A stretch of 51,826 bases of DNA from NCBI GenBank assembly GCA_018644665.1, contig JABGQA010000049.1:1-51826 (forward strand), given 5' to 3'. Within the stretch, counting starts at the first letter, position 1, and every line of letters begins with the position of its first letter. Origin of the DNA: Candidatus Poribacteria bacterium (GTDB taxonomy: Bacteria; Poribacteria; WGA-4E; GCA-2687025). Below, piece after piece: positions 16,386-24,472 of the stretch. The notes beneath the pieces were generated by a model, which saw only the letters and a list, made by a program, of their open reading frames with translations, ran no database searches and was not told the origin of the DNA. The translations under genes and the position numbers were made by a program.

Positions 16386-16877
16386 TCAGAGCCGAAGCAA
16401 CTCGCGCATGCGCTGCTTGACAGTGCGCCGCCCGGATTCCTCCCGAGACGCCTCCAGTAGATCTAACACCTGGTCGACGGCCTCCATGACCTTCTCTTCA
16501 GCGGATGGAGACAAGGCGGCGTGAAGGCTGGCTTGCACCGCGGGTATGCGCACGGTCCACGCCTCTGGTCGCCTCCCATGGCGGGCGCGGAACAGGGCGA
16601 GTAGCGACTCGGGCGAATTGACGTAATGCGTGTTTCCCGGTGACGGCACGTCCGCAACGGTCGTCATGCGCACGGGATCGTCCTCGTCGGCGTCGTAAGT
16701 TCCGACGAAGACGACGATGCCCACGTCGGCCATCGCCTCCGCATGCGCCCTGGTGAGATGATCGACGCTGTATGTCCACACACCCGGACTCTCGCGTAGC
16801 GCGATGGCCTCGGCCACCGCCCGACCAGCTGCGCGGTCTCCCCGGATGTTGCTGCCGTAGCCGATGACCATTGCCAT
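16386..16877 (-). CDS. Degenerate hydrogenase-maturation-protease-like protein (M52 fold)
   Basis: 163 residues. The N terminus MAMVIGYGSNIRGDRAAGRAV aligns, in its first 18 residues, with the G-x-G-N-x-x-x-x-D-E-x-x-G strand-loop of HybD/HycI proteases, and IVVFVGTYDAD and NSPESLLALFR match later blocks. Two of the three metal ligands known in HybD appear changed: the Glu after the loop Asp is R15, and the Asp of the V-F-V-D strand is Gly. No hydrogenase gene is in the window. It is therefore probably not an active hydrogenase protease; such M52-like proteins of unknown role occur in many bacteria without hydrogenase. GGGAGAA precedes the ATG. Confidence 0.75.
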   Translation of the reverse strand: MAMVIGYGSNIRGDRAAGRAVAEAIALRESPGVWTYSVDHLTRAHAEAMADVGIVVFVGTYDADEDDPVRMTTVADVPSPGNTHYVNSPESLLALFRARHGRRPEAWTVRIPAVQASLHAALSPSAEEKVMEAVDQVLDLLEASREESGRRTVKQRMRELLRL

Positions 16878-17049
16878 GATGTTCTCCCGGCTCGCATCGG
16901 TCTGCTCTGTACAAGTAGTAGCCTCGGGCCGCCGAATCGGGCAGGGCGCCGGTCAGTACATCGGCCGTAACGAGTGGCTATCACTGGGAGAGACCGGCGC
17001 CGGGCCCACGGTCGGCGTCCGCCAGCCTGCCTAACGGAGATCGAAGGCG

Positions 17050-18033
17050 ATGGACATCTTCGACATGCCCCCCGCTACCCCTCACACCGTCTCGGAGGGA
17101 CTGCACTGGGCGTTCCGGTCGTCGCGCGTGCTGCATGTCGCGACCGAACTCGACCTGTTCACGCGGCTGACGGACGGCCCTCTCAGCGCGGCCGAGATCG
17201 CCGCGGTCTGCGGCGCCGATGCGGCCGAAACCGAGAAGCTGGTCATCTGCTGCTGTGCGTTGGGTCTGCTCCGGAAGACGGACGGACGCTACTCGAACAC
17301 ACAGGCAGCCGAGGACTACCTCGTGCGTGGGGCGCCTCTGTACCAGGGGAACATGATCGCTCATGCGGAACACCTGTGGCAGTTCTGGTCAGGGCTCGGC
17401 GATGTCGTCCGCACGGGTGATCGCGGCGCGTCCGGCCCGCCTGGCGGGGGCGACGGCCACCGCGACTTCATCCTCGCGATGCACAACACCTCGATCACCG
17501 GTCCGGCGCGGATGGTCGCCGAGAACGTCGACCTGTCCGGCGCGCGCCGACTCCTCGACATCGGCGGAGGGCCTGGCACGTTCTCCATCGCGCTCTGCCA
17601 GAAACACGCGGGCCTGACAGCCGACCTGTTCGACAGGCCGGCCACGCTCGAGGTGGCGCGCGAAGTCATCGAACGGTTCGGCATGGCCGACCGCATTCGC
17701 CTCGTCGAAGGGGATTGGGACCAGGAGGACTACGGCGACGGATACGACGCGGCGCTGTTCTCGAACGTCCTCCACGGCGCGGCCAGCGGCGCGCCGGAGA
17801 AGCTGCGCAAGGGCTTCGAGGCGCTGAACGAGGGCGGGCAAGTCGTCGTCCATGACTTCCTCCTCAACAACCAGAAGACGGGGCCGCTCGGCGCCGCGCT
17901 GTTCGGGATGATGGTGGGGGCCTACTCGACCGACGAGATGTGCGCCGTGGTCGAGGCCGCGGGGTTCGTTGAGGTCCGGCTGGTCGCCGTCAACGAACGT
18001 GGCGCCGGCGTCGTCGTGGGGAGGAAGCCCTGA
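17050..18033 (+). CDS. SAM-dependent methyltransferase (acetylserotonin O-methyltransferase-like)
   Basis: 327 residues. An N-terminal winged-helix dimerisation domain (about 12-95, VLHVATELDLFTRLTDGPLS) is followed by a class I methyltransferase domain with motif I LLDIGGGPG (168-176), the acidic strand ADLFDRPATLE and SNVLHG (238-243), where H242 is at the place of the catalytic base of plant-type O-methyltransferases. It should transfer a methyl group from SAM to a hydroxyl of a small molecule in the cytoplasm; substrate unknown. ATG follows GGAG and GAAGGC. The next gene on the strand starts 76 bases later, so shared transcription is possible. Confidence 0.9.
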   Translation: MDIFDMPPATPHTVSEGLHWAFRSSRVLHVATELDLFTRLTDGPLSAAEIAAVCGADAAETEKLVICCCALGLLRKTDGRYSNTQAAEDYLVRGAPLYQGNMIAHAEHLWQFWSGLGDVVRTGDRGASGPPGGGDGHRDFILAMHNTSITGPARMVAENVDLSGARRLLDIGGGPGTFSIALCQKHAGLTADLFDRPATLEVAREVIERFGMADRIRLVEGDWDQEDYGDGYDAALFSNVLHGAASGAPEKLRKGFEALNEGGQVVVHDFLLNNQKTGPLGAALFGMMVGAYSTDEMCAVVEAAGFVEVRLVAVNERGAGVVVGRKP

Positions 18034-18109
18034 ATCCGCGCTCGCGTGGATCGGGCCGTCGCCGTACACTGGGCTTCGTCACGCGAGCCAGGTGCAGGAG
18101 GAGGAAGCC

Positions 18110-19207
18110 ATGGGCAATGGGATCAAGGTAGCCGTCGTCGGCCTGGGATTCGGCGCGTCGTGGGTAGCAGCGTATCAGGATCACCCCGCAGTGGCGGGGG
18201 TCGCCATCTGCGACCCCGACGCAGAGCTTAGGGGGAGCGTGGCTGAACGCCACGGCATCGACGCCACGTTCGAGTCGTTCGATGACCTGCTCGCCGCCGG
18301 TGGCTACGACGCCGTGCACCTCCTGACGCCGATCCCGCTGCACGTCGAGCAGACGCTAGCGGCCCTGGACGCGGGCGTGCATTGCGCGTGCGCTATTCCG
18401 ATGGCCATGAGCATCCCAGAGCTGGAGCGCGTCGTGGATGCGCAGCGTGTATCGAGCGCCATCTACATGCTCATGGAGACTGCCGTCTACTCGAACTCCG
18501 CGCTCTACGTGCGGGAACTCGCGGAGACAGGCGCGCTAGGTGACCTCCAGTTCCTGCGGTGCGCCCACTACCAGAATATGGAGGGCTGGCCGGCCTACTG
18601 GGAGGGCCTGCCGCCCATGTACTACTCGACCCACGCTCTTGGCCCGGTGCTCGCCGTCGCTGGGAAGGCCGCGTCTAGCGTGCAGTGCCTCGGCTCTGGG
18701 TGTCTGCCGGACGACCTGCGCGGAGAGTACGGCAACCCGTACCCCGTCCAGACCGCGCTCGTGCGGCTGGCGGACTCCCCGGTCGTGTGCGAAGTCACCC
18801 GCTGCCTCTTCGAGATGACGCGCGGATTCCAAGAGCGATTCGACGTGTACGGGAACCGGATGGCGTTCGAGTGGCCTCAGGTCGATGGGGAAGAGCCTGT
18901 CGTCTTCCGCGTGGACGGCGAGCCCCTGCCACCTGGACGCAGAAGCCGGCCCACCGACATAGAGCGCGTCACGCCGCCGGACTTCGCCGATCGCGTTCCC
19001 GAGGAACTGAGAGGGCACGTCCGGGGCGGCGCGGGCGGTAACTTCCGACCGCACATGGTCCACGAGTTCATGTCCGCCATCCTCGAGAAGCGACCCCCGG
19101 CGATCGATGCCAGCGTCGCGGCGAACTGGACGGCGGTGGGCATCTGCGCCCACGAATCCGCCATGGACGGCGGCGTCGCGGTGGCCATCCCGCCGTTTGG
19201 CGCCTGA
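18110..19207 (+). CDS. Gfo/Idh/MocA-family protein lacking the EKP motif
   Basis: 365 residues. The Rossmann opening KVAVVGLGFGASWVAAY and the VHLLTPIPLHVEQTLAALDAG stretch (in parts) are typical of the family, and the C-terminal domain has AHYQNMEGWPAYWEGLPPMYYSTHA in pieces. However, the E-K-P motif that normally follows the cofactor domain is replaced by CACAIPMAMS, so the active-site lysine is missing. The protein may bind NAD(P) or a sugar without normal dehydrogenase chemistry, or use other residues. GGAGGAGGAAG directly precedes ATG 18110. Its TGA overlaps the next gene's ATG (TGATG), so it is translationally coupled to the APH-like kinase. Confidence 0.88.
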   Translation: MGNGIKVAVVGLGFGASWVAAYQDHPAVAGVAICDPDAELRGSVAERHGIDATFESFDDLLAAGGYDAVHLLTPIPLHVEQTLAALDAGVHCACAIPMAMSIPELERVVDAQRVSSAIYMLMETAVYSNSALYVRELAETGALGDLQFLRCAHYQNMEGWPAYWEGLPPMYYSTHALGPVLAVAGKAASSVQCLGSGCLPDDLRGEYGNPYPVQTALVRLADSPVVCEVTRCLFEMTRGFQERFDVYGNRMAFEWPQVDGEEPVVFRVDGEPLPPGRRSRPTDIERVTPPDFADRVPEELRGHVRGGAGGNFRPHMVHEFMSAILEKRPPAIDASVAANWTAVGICAHESAMDGGVAVAIPPFGA

Positions 19208-20211
19208 TGCCGACGTTCGCCGTCCTGTCCTCGGTGGCCGATGAGGATGCGCTGGCCGCGTGGGCGGAAGCCACGTACGCGCTAGCGGCGCCGGTGACGT
19301 GCCGCTTCGAACGGCGCAGCATGAGCGACGCCTACCGCGTCGAGTCCGGCGGGGACGCCTTCTACCTCAAGGTGTACAGCCCAGGCCGCCATGGCCCGGA
19401 AGCTATAGAGGCGGAGATCCGCTTCCTGCTCGACCTGCGTGAAAGGGACGTCCGCGTCGTGGAGCCGCTCGCCAAGGTGGACGGCGGATACACGACGGCG
19501 TTGGGCATGCCCGAAGGCCCTCGGCAGGCAGCGCTGTTCCGCGCGCTGCCCAACGCCGAAGTACACGAGGACGACGCAGGGCACAGCGCTGCGTTCGGCG
19601 AGTTGATGGCCCAGATACACGCCGTCGGCGACGAGGCGGGCGACCGGTACGCGCGTTGGAGTCTCGATGAGCAACAGCTGATCCACGACTCCGTCGAGCT
19701 GCTCGCGCCGCACATGGCGCATCGCCCCGACGACGCGGCGTTCCTCCGGTCCGCCGGCAACGAGCTAGCCGACGAACTGTGCGGCCTGCTCGTGAAGACA
19801 GGCCCGTTCTATGGCATCTGTCACGGCGACGCACACGCCGGGAACGCGCGCCTGGCCGACGACGGCCGACCCGTCCTGTTCGACTTCGACAGTTGCGGCT
19901 ACGGATGGCGGGCGCTGGATATTGGCGCGTACGTCGTGAGCTACGATTGGATGGACCTGTCCGCGGAGATGAAGCGGAAGAAGGAGCGCATCGTCGACTC
20001 GCTCCTGCATGGGTACACGCGCGTCCGCTCCATGGGGGAGTCGGAAGTGGCCGCGATTTACCTGGCCGAGCCGATACGTCACCTCGAACTGTTGGGCCTG
20101 GGGGTGCGGTATTCCTCACAGCGGGACGGGATCGGGTGGCTCGACGACGATTTCATCGACACGCACATCGGGTGGCTACGCCGGTGGCACGGGGAGTATC
20201 GTGATCTGTAG
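19207..20211 (+). CDS. APH-family small-molecule kinase (homoserine kinase II/SrkA-like)
   Basis: 334 residues. The aminoglycoside phosphotransferase fold is shown by K55 in FYLKVYSPG (ATP), the Brenner motif ICHGDAHAGN (H206, D208, N213) and VLFDFDSCGYGW (D226/D228, metal). The family phosphorylates hydroxyls of small molecules or proteins (choline, homoserine, fructosamine, aminoglycosides). The start shares one base with the stop codon of the atypical Gfo/Idh gene, so the two products are probably made in step and may act on the same compound. No resistance gene context is present, and the overall sequence favours a metabolic kinase. Confidence 0.9.
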   Translation: MPTFAVLSSVADEDALAAWAEATYALAAPVTCRFERRSMSDAYRVESGGDAFYLKVYSPGRHGPEAIEAEIRFLLDLRERDVRVVEPLAKVDGGYTTALGMPEGPRQAALFRALPNAEVHEDDAGHSAAFGELMAQIHAVGDEAGDRYARWSLDEQQLIHDSVELLAPHMAHRPDDAAFLRSAGNELADELCGLLVKTGPFYGICHGDAHAGNARLADDGRPVLFDFDSCGYGWRALDIGAYVVSYDWMDLSAEMKRKKERIVDSLLHGYTRVRSMGESEVAAIYLAEPIRHLELLGLGVRYSSQRDGIGWLDDDFIDTHIGWLRRWHGEYRDL

Positions 20212-20235
20212 GGTCGAGCCAACAGGAGGGAAGCT

Positions 20236-20895
20236 GTGAAGTACGCGCCTTGGGTTCTGGTTCTTGCCGTGGTGGCGTCGCTGGCCGAAGGCGCGCCGGT
20301 GGTCGTGAACACGTACGACGCGGACTCGGGGGAACTCATCAGGACGACGTCGCGTGAGACGGCGCAGGTGTCCGCTGACTCGACGATGCTCATGACGTCC
20401 TGGCAGGATCATCGGTTGGGCAAGACCGGCACGCTGAGAGTCTTGCTCGACGCGAACTACAGCACGATTAGCTGGAAGCTCACCGAAGCCGGTGGCGACA
20501 CCGAGTACGTCGGCGATCGCGACGGAGATACCGTGAGAGTGCGCGGCACGCTAGAGGGCGAGGCCATCGACAAGGAGCATGATGTCGAGGACCTGTCCTT
20601 CTATCACAGTCCCGCGGTCGGCCTGGAGGCTTTCGTCCGATCCGGCGCGGCGAAGATCGAGTTCACCACGCTGCGGCCAGACGACCTCTCCCGCCACAAG
20701 ATGAAGGCCGAGCGGAAAGACGTGGAACAGATCACCGTCGGTGGCGTCGACGTGCGGGCGGTTCGTGTTCAGTGGGGCCTCACGGGGTTCCGGTCGGCGT
20801 TCTACAAGCGCACGTTCTGGTTCCGAGAGGCTGACGGGGTGTTCCTGCGGTCGAGCAAGTCGCGGGGTGTGTATTCGGAGTTGGTGTCCGGGTAA
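20236..20895 (+). CDS. Exported protein of unknown function
   Basis: 219 residues starting at a GTG preceded by AGGAGGG. A signal peptide (MKYAPWVLVLAVVASLAEG) is followed by an all-beta protein: VVVNTYDADSGELIRT, ISWKLTEAGGDTEYVGD, AKIEFTTLRPDDL, and a final ITVGGVDVRAVRVQWGL ... KRTFWFREADGVFLR. The alternation of strands and the ending W-F-R-E-A-D-G-V-F-L-R recall periplasmic beta-barrel-like proteins of the DUF3108 kind, in which a substrate-derived signal is converted to a conserved W/F strand, but I cannot assign it with certainty. It is 24 bases downstream of the kinase and may share its transcript. Confidence 0.75.
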   Translation: MKYAPWVLVLAVVASLAEGAPVVVNTYDADSGELIRTTSRETAQVSADSTMLMTSWQDHRLGKTGTLRVLLDANYSTISWKLTEAGGDTEYVGDRDGDTVRVRGTLEGEAIDKEHDVEDLSFYHSPAVGLEAFVRSGAAKIEFTTLRPDDLSRHKMKAERKDVEQITVGGVDVRAVRVQWGLTGFRSAFYKRTFWFREADGVFLRSSKSRGVYSELVSG

Positions 20896-20924
20896 TCCCG
20901 TCCGACGCCCAGAAGCCGTCGGAG

Positions 20925-20953
20925 TTTCCATGTGTGTGAACATGGCGTACACT
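20925..20953 (+). promoter_or_regulatory. Candidate promoter of the response regulator gene
   Basis: TTTCCA (20925-20930), 17 bases and TACACT (20948-20953), 57 bases before the start codon at 21010. The -10 resembles the TATACT elements before the genes at 36060 and 42304. Confidence 0.35.
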
Positions 20954-21009
20954 GAACTGCCCGGTGTTCAAGCGACGGAAGTGGGGACGAGCGCAACGGG
21001 GGTCGAGAG

Positions 21010-21390
21010 ATGCCACACACCATCCTGCTCATCGAGGATGAGCCGGACATACAGACGGTCGTGAAGTTCGCGCTGGAGGCCACCGGCGGGCATAACGTCA
21101 TCGTCGCCGACGATGGATTGCAGGGCCTCGAGGTGGCGCGCAAAGAACAACCGGATGTCATCCTTCTCGACGTCATGATGCCGCGCATGGACGGCCACGA
21201 ACTCCTCCGGCTACTCAAGGCCAGCGACAAGACCAACACGATACCGGTGATCTTCCTGTCCGCGAAGGCGCAGCAGAAGGACGTGGATGCCGGTCTGGAT
21301 CTAGGAGCCGACGGCTATCTGACCAAGCCGTTCGACAGCCGGACACTGAGCGACGAGGTGGAAGCGATCGTCAGGAAGGCGCGCGGCTGA
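21010..21390 (+). CDS. Single-domain CheY-like response regulator
   Basis: 126 residues forming only a receiver domain. The acidic pocket is E9/D10 in LLIEDEPD, the phosphorylation site is D54 in VILLDVMMPRMDG, followed by S84 in IFLSAK and K106 in YLTKPFD. There is no output domain, so it signals by protein contact, like CheY or Spo0F-type relays. The ribosome site is weak (GAGAG immediately upstream). The gene converges on a soluble histidine kinase with 3 bases between the two stop codons, so the two may be partners despite being on opposite strands. Confidence 0.93.
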   Translation: MPHTILLIEDEPDIQTVVKFALEATGGHNVIVADDGLQGLEVARKEQPDVILLDVMMPRMDGHELLRLLKASDKTNTIPVIFLSAKAQQKDVDAGLDLGADGYLTKPFDSRTLSDEVEAIVRKARG

Positions 21391-21393
21391 TCC

Positions 21394-22977
21394 TCACTCG
21401 TCGGAGCCGGACCCCGGCGACGACGACGGCAGGTCGAAGTAGAACACCGATCCCCGACCCTCCTCCGATTCGAACCCGATCACCCCGTCGTGCCTCTCGA
21501 CGATGGCCTTGCTGATGCTCAGCCCTAGGCCCGTCCCGCCCGTGTGTCGCGTCGTTCCGAAGCGAGCTTGCGAGAAGCGACCGAATATCTCGCTGCGGAA
21601 CGTCTCCGGCACTCCCGGGCCACGATCCTCCACAGCCACGCGAGCCATGCCGTCGCGGCTCTGCACGGTGACGCGCACAGTCTCCCCCGAAGGCGAGAAC
21701 TTCGCCGCGTTGGATAGCAGATTCGTGGCGACCTGCATTAGCCGGTCGAGGTCACCTCGCGCCATGACCGGGCGTGTCGGGGCGGCCAGTTCTAGCGACA
21801 CTTCGAACTGCGAGGCGTAGCCCTGATTGGCGTCCAAGGCGCGCTCCATCAGGTCCACCATATCCAACTCGCGCATGTCGAACTCCAGCTTCCCCGACTG
21901 GATCTTGTCCATGTCCAGGATGTCGCTGATGAGCCGTACAAGGCGCTCGCCGTTCCCGTAGGCGATCTCCAAGAGGCGTTTGGACGCGTCCGTGAGCACC
22001 ACCTTCGGGTCGCCGAGAAGTAACCCGACCGCTCCCTGTATCGACGTCAGTGGCGTTCTCAGTTCGTGGCTCACGGTGGAGATGAAGTCGTCCTTCATAC
22101 GATCCACGGCGTGCCGCTCCGTCACGTCTCGGAAGATGCCACGCACGGACTCCGGGGCGCCGTCGACGAACCGGCAGTTGAGGTCCCCTTCGACGCTTAT
22201 TTCCCGGCCGTCGCGGGCGACGAAGACCGCCTCGAAACGCCCCTCGGGCTCCTGACGCGCCGCGGCCGCCATCGCCCGCGCGAATACCGCCCGCGTAGCC
22301 GAGGCCAGGAATTGGGAGACTTCGATGTCCTCGACCTCCTCCGCGGCGTAGCCCAGCGTGTCCCGCCATGCGCGGTTGACATACTGGAAACGCCCGGCGA
22401 GATCGACACTGAGAATCAGGTCGCTCGCGTTCTCGAACAGGTCGCGGTAGCGCTCCTCGCCCTCCGCACGACGCCTGACGGCGTGGGCGAGGTCCACGGC
22501 GGCGAGTTCGTCCTCCACCATCGCGGCGAGATCCCGAAGCATCGCCATCTGCTCCGCGTCGAAGACGCGTGGCTCGCGGTCGATGGCGCACAGCGTGCCG
22601 AGCTTCATGCCGTTGGGATCGCGGACAGGGCAGCCCGCGTAGAATCGAATGTGCGGCGCGCCGGTCACGAGCGGGTTGTCGCTGAAGCGCGGGTCCGTCA
22701 GGGCGTCCGGCGTGACGAGGATGCCATCGTCCAGAATGGCGTGTCCGCAGAACGAGATGTCGCGCCCGGTCTCCGTCGCGTCGAGGCCGTGGCGGGACTT
22801 GAACCACTGCCGGTTCTCGTCGATCAACGACACGAGCGCGATCGGGACTCCCAACGCGCGACCCGCCGTTCGTGTTATTCGATCGAACCGCTCTTCCATC
22901 GGAGTGTCGAGAATCCGCAGGCGGAGTAAGGCCTCCAGCCGTTCATCCTCGTCCGTGGGAATCGCAGGAGTCTGCAT
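21394..22977 (-). CDS. Soluble GAF-PAS sensor histidine kinase
   Basis: 527 residues, no signal peptide or membrane segment. Order: GAF domain (about 15-165, with the phytochrome-like LVSLIDENRQWFKSRHGLD and ISFCGHAI blocks), PAS domain (about 175-290, RYRDLFENASDLILSVDLAGR, shown in parts), HisKA with H304 in STVSHELRTPLTS, and HATPase_c with NLLSNAAKFS (N box), DRGPGVP (G1) and GTGLGLSISK (G2). It should autophosphorylate on H304 in response to a small molecule or redox/light cue sensed in the cytoplasm. AGGA precedes the ATG. No receiver domain is fused, and the closest regulator is the convergent CheY-like protein. Confidence 0.94.
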   Translation of the reverse strand: MQTPAIPTDEDERLEALLRLRILDTPMEERFDRITRTAGRALGVPIALVSLIDENRQWFKSRHGLDATETGRDISFCGHAILDDGILVTPDALTDPRFSDNPLVTGAPHIRFYAGCPVRDPNGMKLGTLCAIDREPRVFDAEQMAMLRDLAAMVEDELAAVDLAHAVRRRAEGEERYRDLFENASDLILSVDLAGRFQYVNRAWRDTLGYAAEEVEDIEVSQFLASATRAVFARAMAAAARQEPEGRFEAVFVARDGREISVEGDLNCRFVDGAPESVRGIFRDVTERHAVDRMKDDFISTVSHELRTPLTSIQGAVGLLLGDPKVVLTDASKRLLEIAYGNGERLVRLISDILDMDKIQSGKLEFDMRELDMVDLMERALDANQGYASQFEVSLELAAPTRPVMARGDLDRLMQVATNLLSNAAKFSPSGETVRVTVQSRDGMARVAVEDRGPGVPETFRSEIFGRFSQARFGTTRHTGGTGLGLSISKAIVERHDGVIGFESEEGRGSVFYFDLPSSSPGSGSDE

Positions 22978-23087
22978 CGCGTCCTATGTCGGCGCTGCCC
23001 AGGGGGACACACTCATCCGAAGGGGATTCGGAACCAACTCCAGCATAGCATGCGGTCGTGCAACGCGGCGCGTTTGCGCATGGCGAC

Positions 23088-23546
23088 TCAGGTCTGCGGC
23101 TGCGACCAGTACCAGCGCAGCAGTTCGAGGTGATGCGGCTGCACGTCGGCGGCTTCGATTTCGCCGCGTGTCATCACGCGCCAATCCTGACCCTCCATAA
23201 GGACCGCCCCGTCGAGGTCGTCCCTCACGGAGTAGGCGAACCAATGCCGATGGACGCCTCCGTCCTTGGGGGTCGTCTTGAGGTGGCGCAGCGCGTCGGC
23301 GCGAAGGGTGATGCACAGTTCCTCGCCGATCTCGCGCACCGCGGCTGCGATGGGCGTCTCGCCCGCCTCGATGCCTCCACCGAACAGCCCCCACTGGTTT
23401 CTGCCGAACAAACCGGGCTTGTCGTCGCGGTGCTGCATCGCGACGCGGCCGTCGGCGTCCTCGAGGACCACAATCGCGGCGTTGCGCGCTGGCGCAGACG
23501 GGGTCTGCAAGATGTCGCTCCCGTGGTCACGACCGTCGTGTTCCAA
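23088..23546 (-). CDS. Nudix hydrolase
   Basis: 152 residues at most. The Nudix box is complete except for one position: GGGIEAGETPIAAAV then REIGEELCI, which fits G-x5-E-x7-R-E-U-x-E-E-x-G-U with the last Gly replaced by Cys. Nudix enzymes hydrolyse nucleoside diphosphates linked to another moiety. The start is uncertain: the TTG at 23546 has no ribosome site, whereas a TTG at 23510 is preceded by GGGAG at 7 bases and would give a 140-residue protein starting shortly before AARNAAIVVLED-like sequence. It is the last gene of the minus-strand run that begins with GH53. Confidence 0.85.
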   Translation of the reverse strand: MEHDGRDHGSDILQTPSAPARNAAIVVLEDADGRVAMQHRDDKPGLFGRNQWGLFGGGIEAGETPIAAAVREIGEELCITLRADALRHLKTTPKDGGVHRHWFAYSVRDDLDGAVLMEGQDWRVMTRGEIEAADVQPHHLELLRWYWSQPQT

Positions 23547-23561
23547 GCCGGGCGTTCTCGG

Positions 23562-24392
23562 CTAGCGAGTGACGCGCTCACGCCTCAACCGGCCCCACGT
23601 GACGGGCAGTTTCCCGCCGGCCTCTACGGAGCGGAACGCGGACTCGACCTCGAGCCACCCGATGACGTTGCTGGTGAGCTGCTGAAGCTGTTCGATGTCC
23701 TCGTTGTTCTCGTGGTAGGTCGGGAGGCGCCAGTTCATGTTGAACACCTTGCCGGCTCCGGCCTCCCAGTACCCAAACGCGGCGATTCGGTCCGTCCAGT
23801 CGTCGCCCGGCGGACCCCATGCCCCCGCGAGGGTGATGAAGTTCGTCCAGATCGTGTCGAAGTAGTCGCCGCTCTTGGGGAAGCCGGTGGAATTCACCTG
23901 CACACGGACGCCGGCCTTCGGCGGATCGCCGTCGATGTCGACCATGCCGTCCACGAGGCCGAGGTCAACGGTCTCCTCCATGACCGTGATGCCGACGTTG
24001 ATCCCGTCAGCGGGTGTGGGCCCGAACTGTCGCGCCTCGGCGCCTTCAAGTCCCATCGGCGTGGCGTAGCGGATCGCCCACGCGGTTAGCAGGATGGACC
24101 CGCCGGCCTCGGCGTAGTTCACGAGGGCATCTATCTCGCCACCTGTCAGCTCGCCTGGGTCCGTGTCGCCGTCATGCCACCAGACTACGGAGTAGCGCCG
24201 CAGGTCGTCGCCTTTGAGGTCGGCGCGGTCGATTCGAGCGGCGTCCAGTTCGCCCGTCGCGAAGTCGATCGCCGGGGCCGTGAAAGGCCCCTCGTCGCCC
24301 AGGGCCATGATGCCTAAGCCCTGCGCCGCAGCGGCTCCGCTTGTCAGTGCCAACACGGCCGAAATCGCGGCCGCAATCGCCTTGTGCCTCAT
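23562..24392 (-). CDS. Exported GATase/ThuA-like protein with KLPVTWGRLR tail
   Basis: 276 residues from ATG 24392, which has a strong AGGAGGGGAG. A signal peptide ends at AAA-Q24. The body has the flavodoxin-like layout of class I glutamine-amidotransferase-like/ThuA proteins: YSVVWWHDGDTDPGELTGG, IDALVNYAEAGGSILLTAWA and GKVFNMNWRLPTYHENNED, with no catalytic Cys or His triad that I can identify. Its last residues, SVEAGGKLPVTWGRLRRER and three more, match the tails of two LamG proteins and the CBM-like protein, although the fold is different. Such proteins often sense or bind sugars; function unknown. It follows the sialidase-LamG gene by 80 bases. Confidence 0.8.
   Translation of the reverse strand: MRHKAIAAAISAVLALTSGAAAAQGLGIMALGDEGPFTAPAIDFATGELDAARIDRADLKGDDLRRYSVVWWHDGDTDPGELTGGEIDALVNYAEAGGSILLTAWAIRYATPMGLEGAEARQFGPTPADGINVGITVMEETVDLGLVDGMVDIDGDPPKAGVRVQVNSTGFPKSGDYFDTIWTNFITLAGAWGPPGDDWTDRIAAFGYWEAGAGKVFNMNWRLPTYHENNEDIEQLQQLTSNVIGWLEVESAFRSVEAGGKLPVTWGRLRRERVTR
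23565..23630 (-). other. C-terminal tail motif copy 3 (KLPVTWGRLR)
   Basis: Codes for the last 22 residues, SVEAGGKLPVTWGRLRRE followed by RVTR. This copy sits on a GATase-like protein rather than a lectin-like one, which argues against simple domain homology as the source of the motif. Confidence 0.7.
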
Positions 24393-24472
24393 TCGTCTCC
24401 CCTCCTGAATCCACGTCCTGTTCAGGTGCGATGGTCGCATGGCGAGGCGAGGTTGTCGAGCAGTGTCGCCCG

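Noticed and set aside
20897..20925. A 6-base inverted repeat (TCCGAC / GTCGGA) after the exported protein gene
   Set aside because: The stem is short and the loop is 11 bases, so it is not a convincing terminator.
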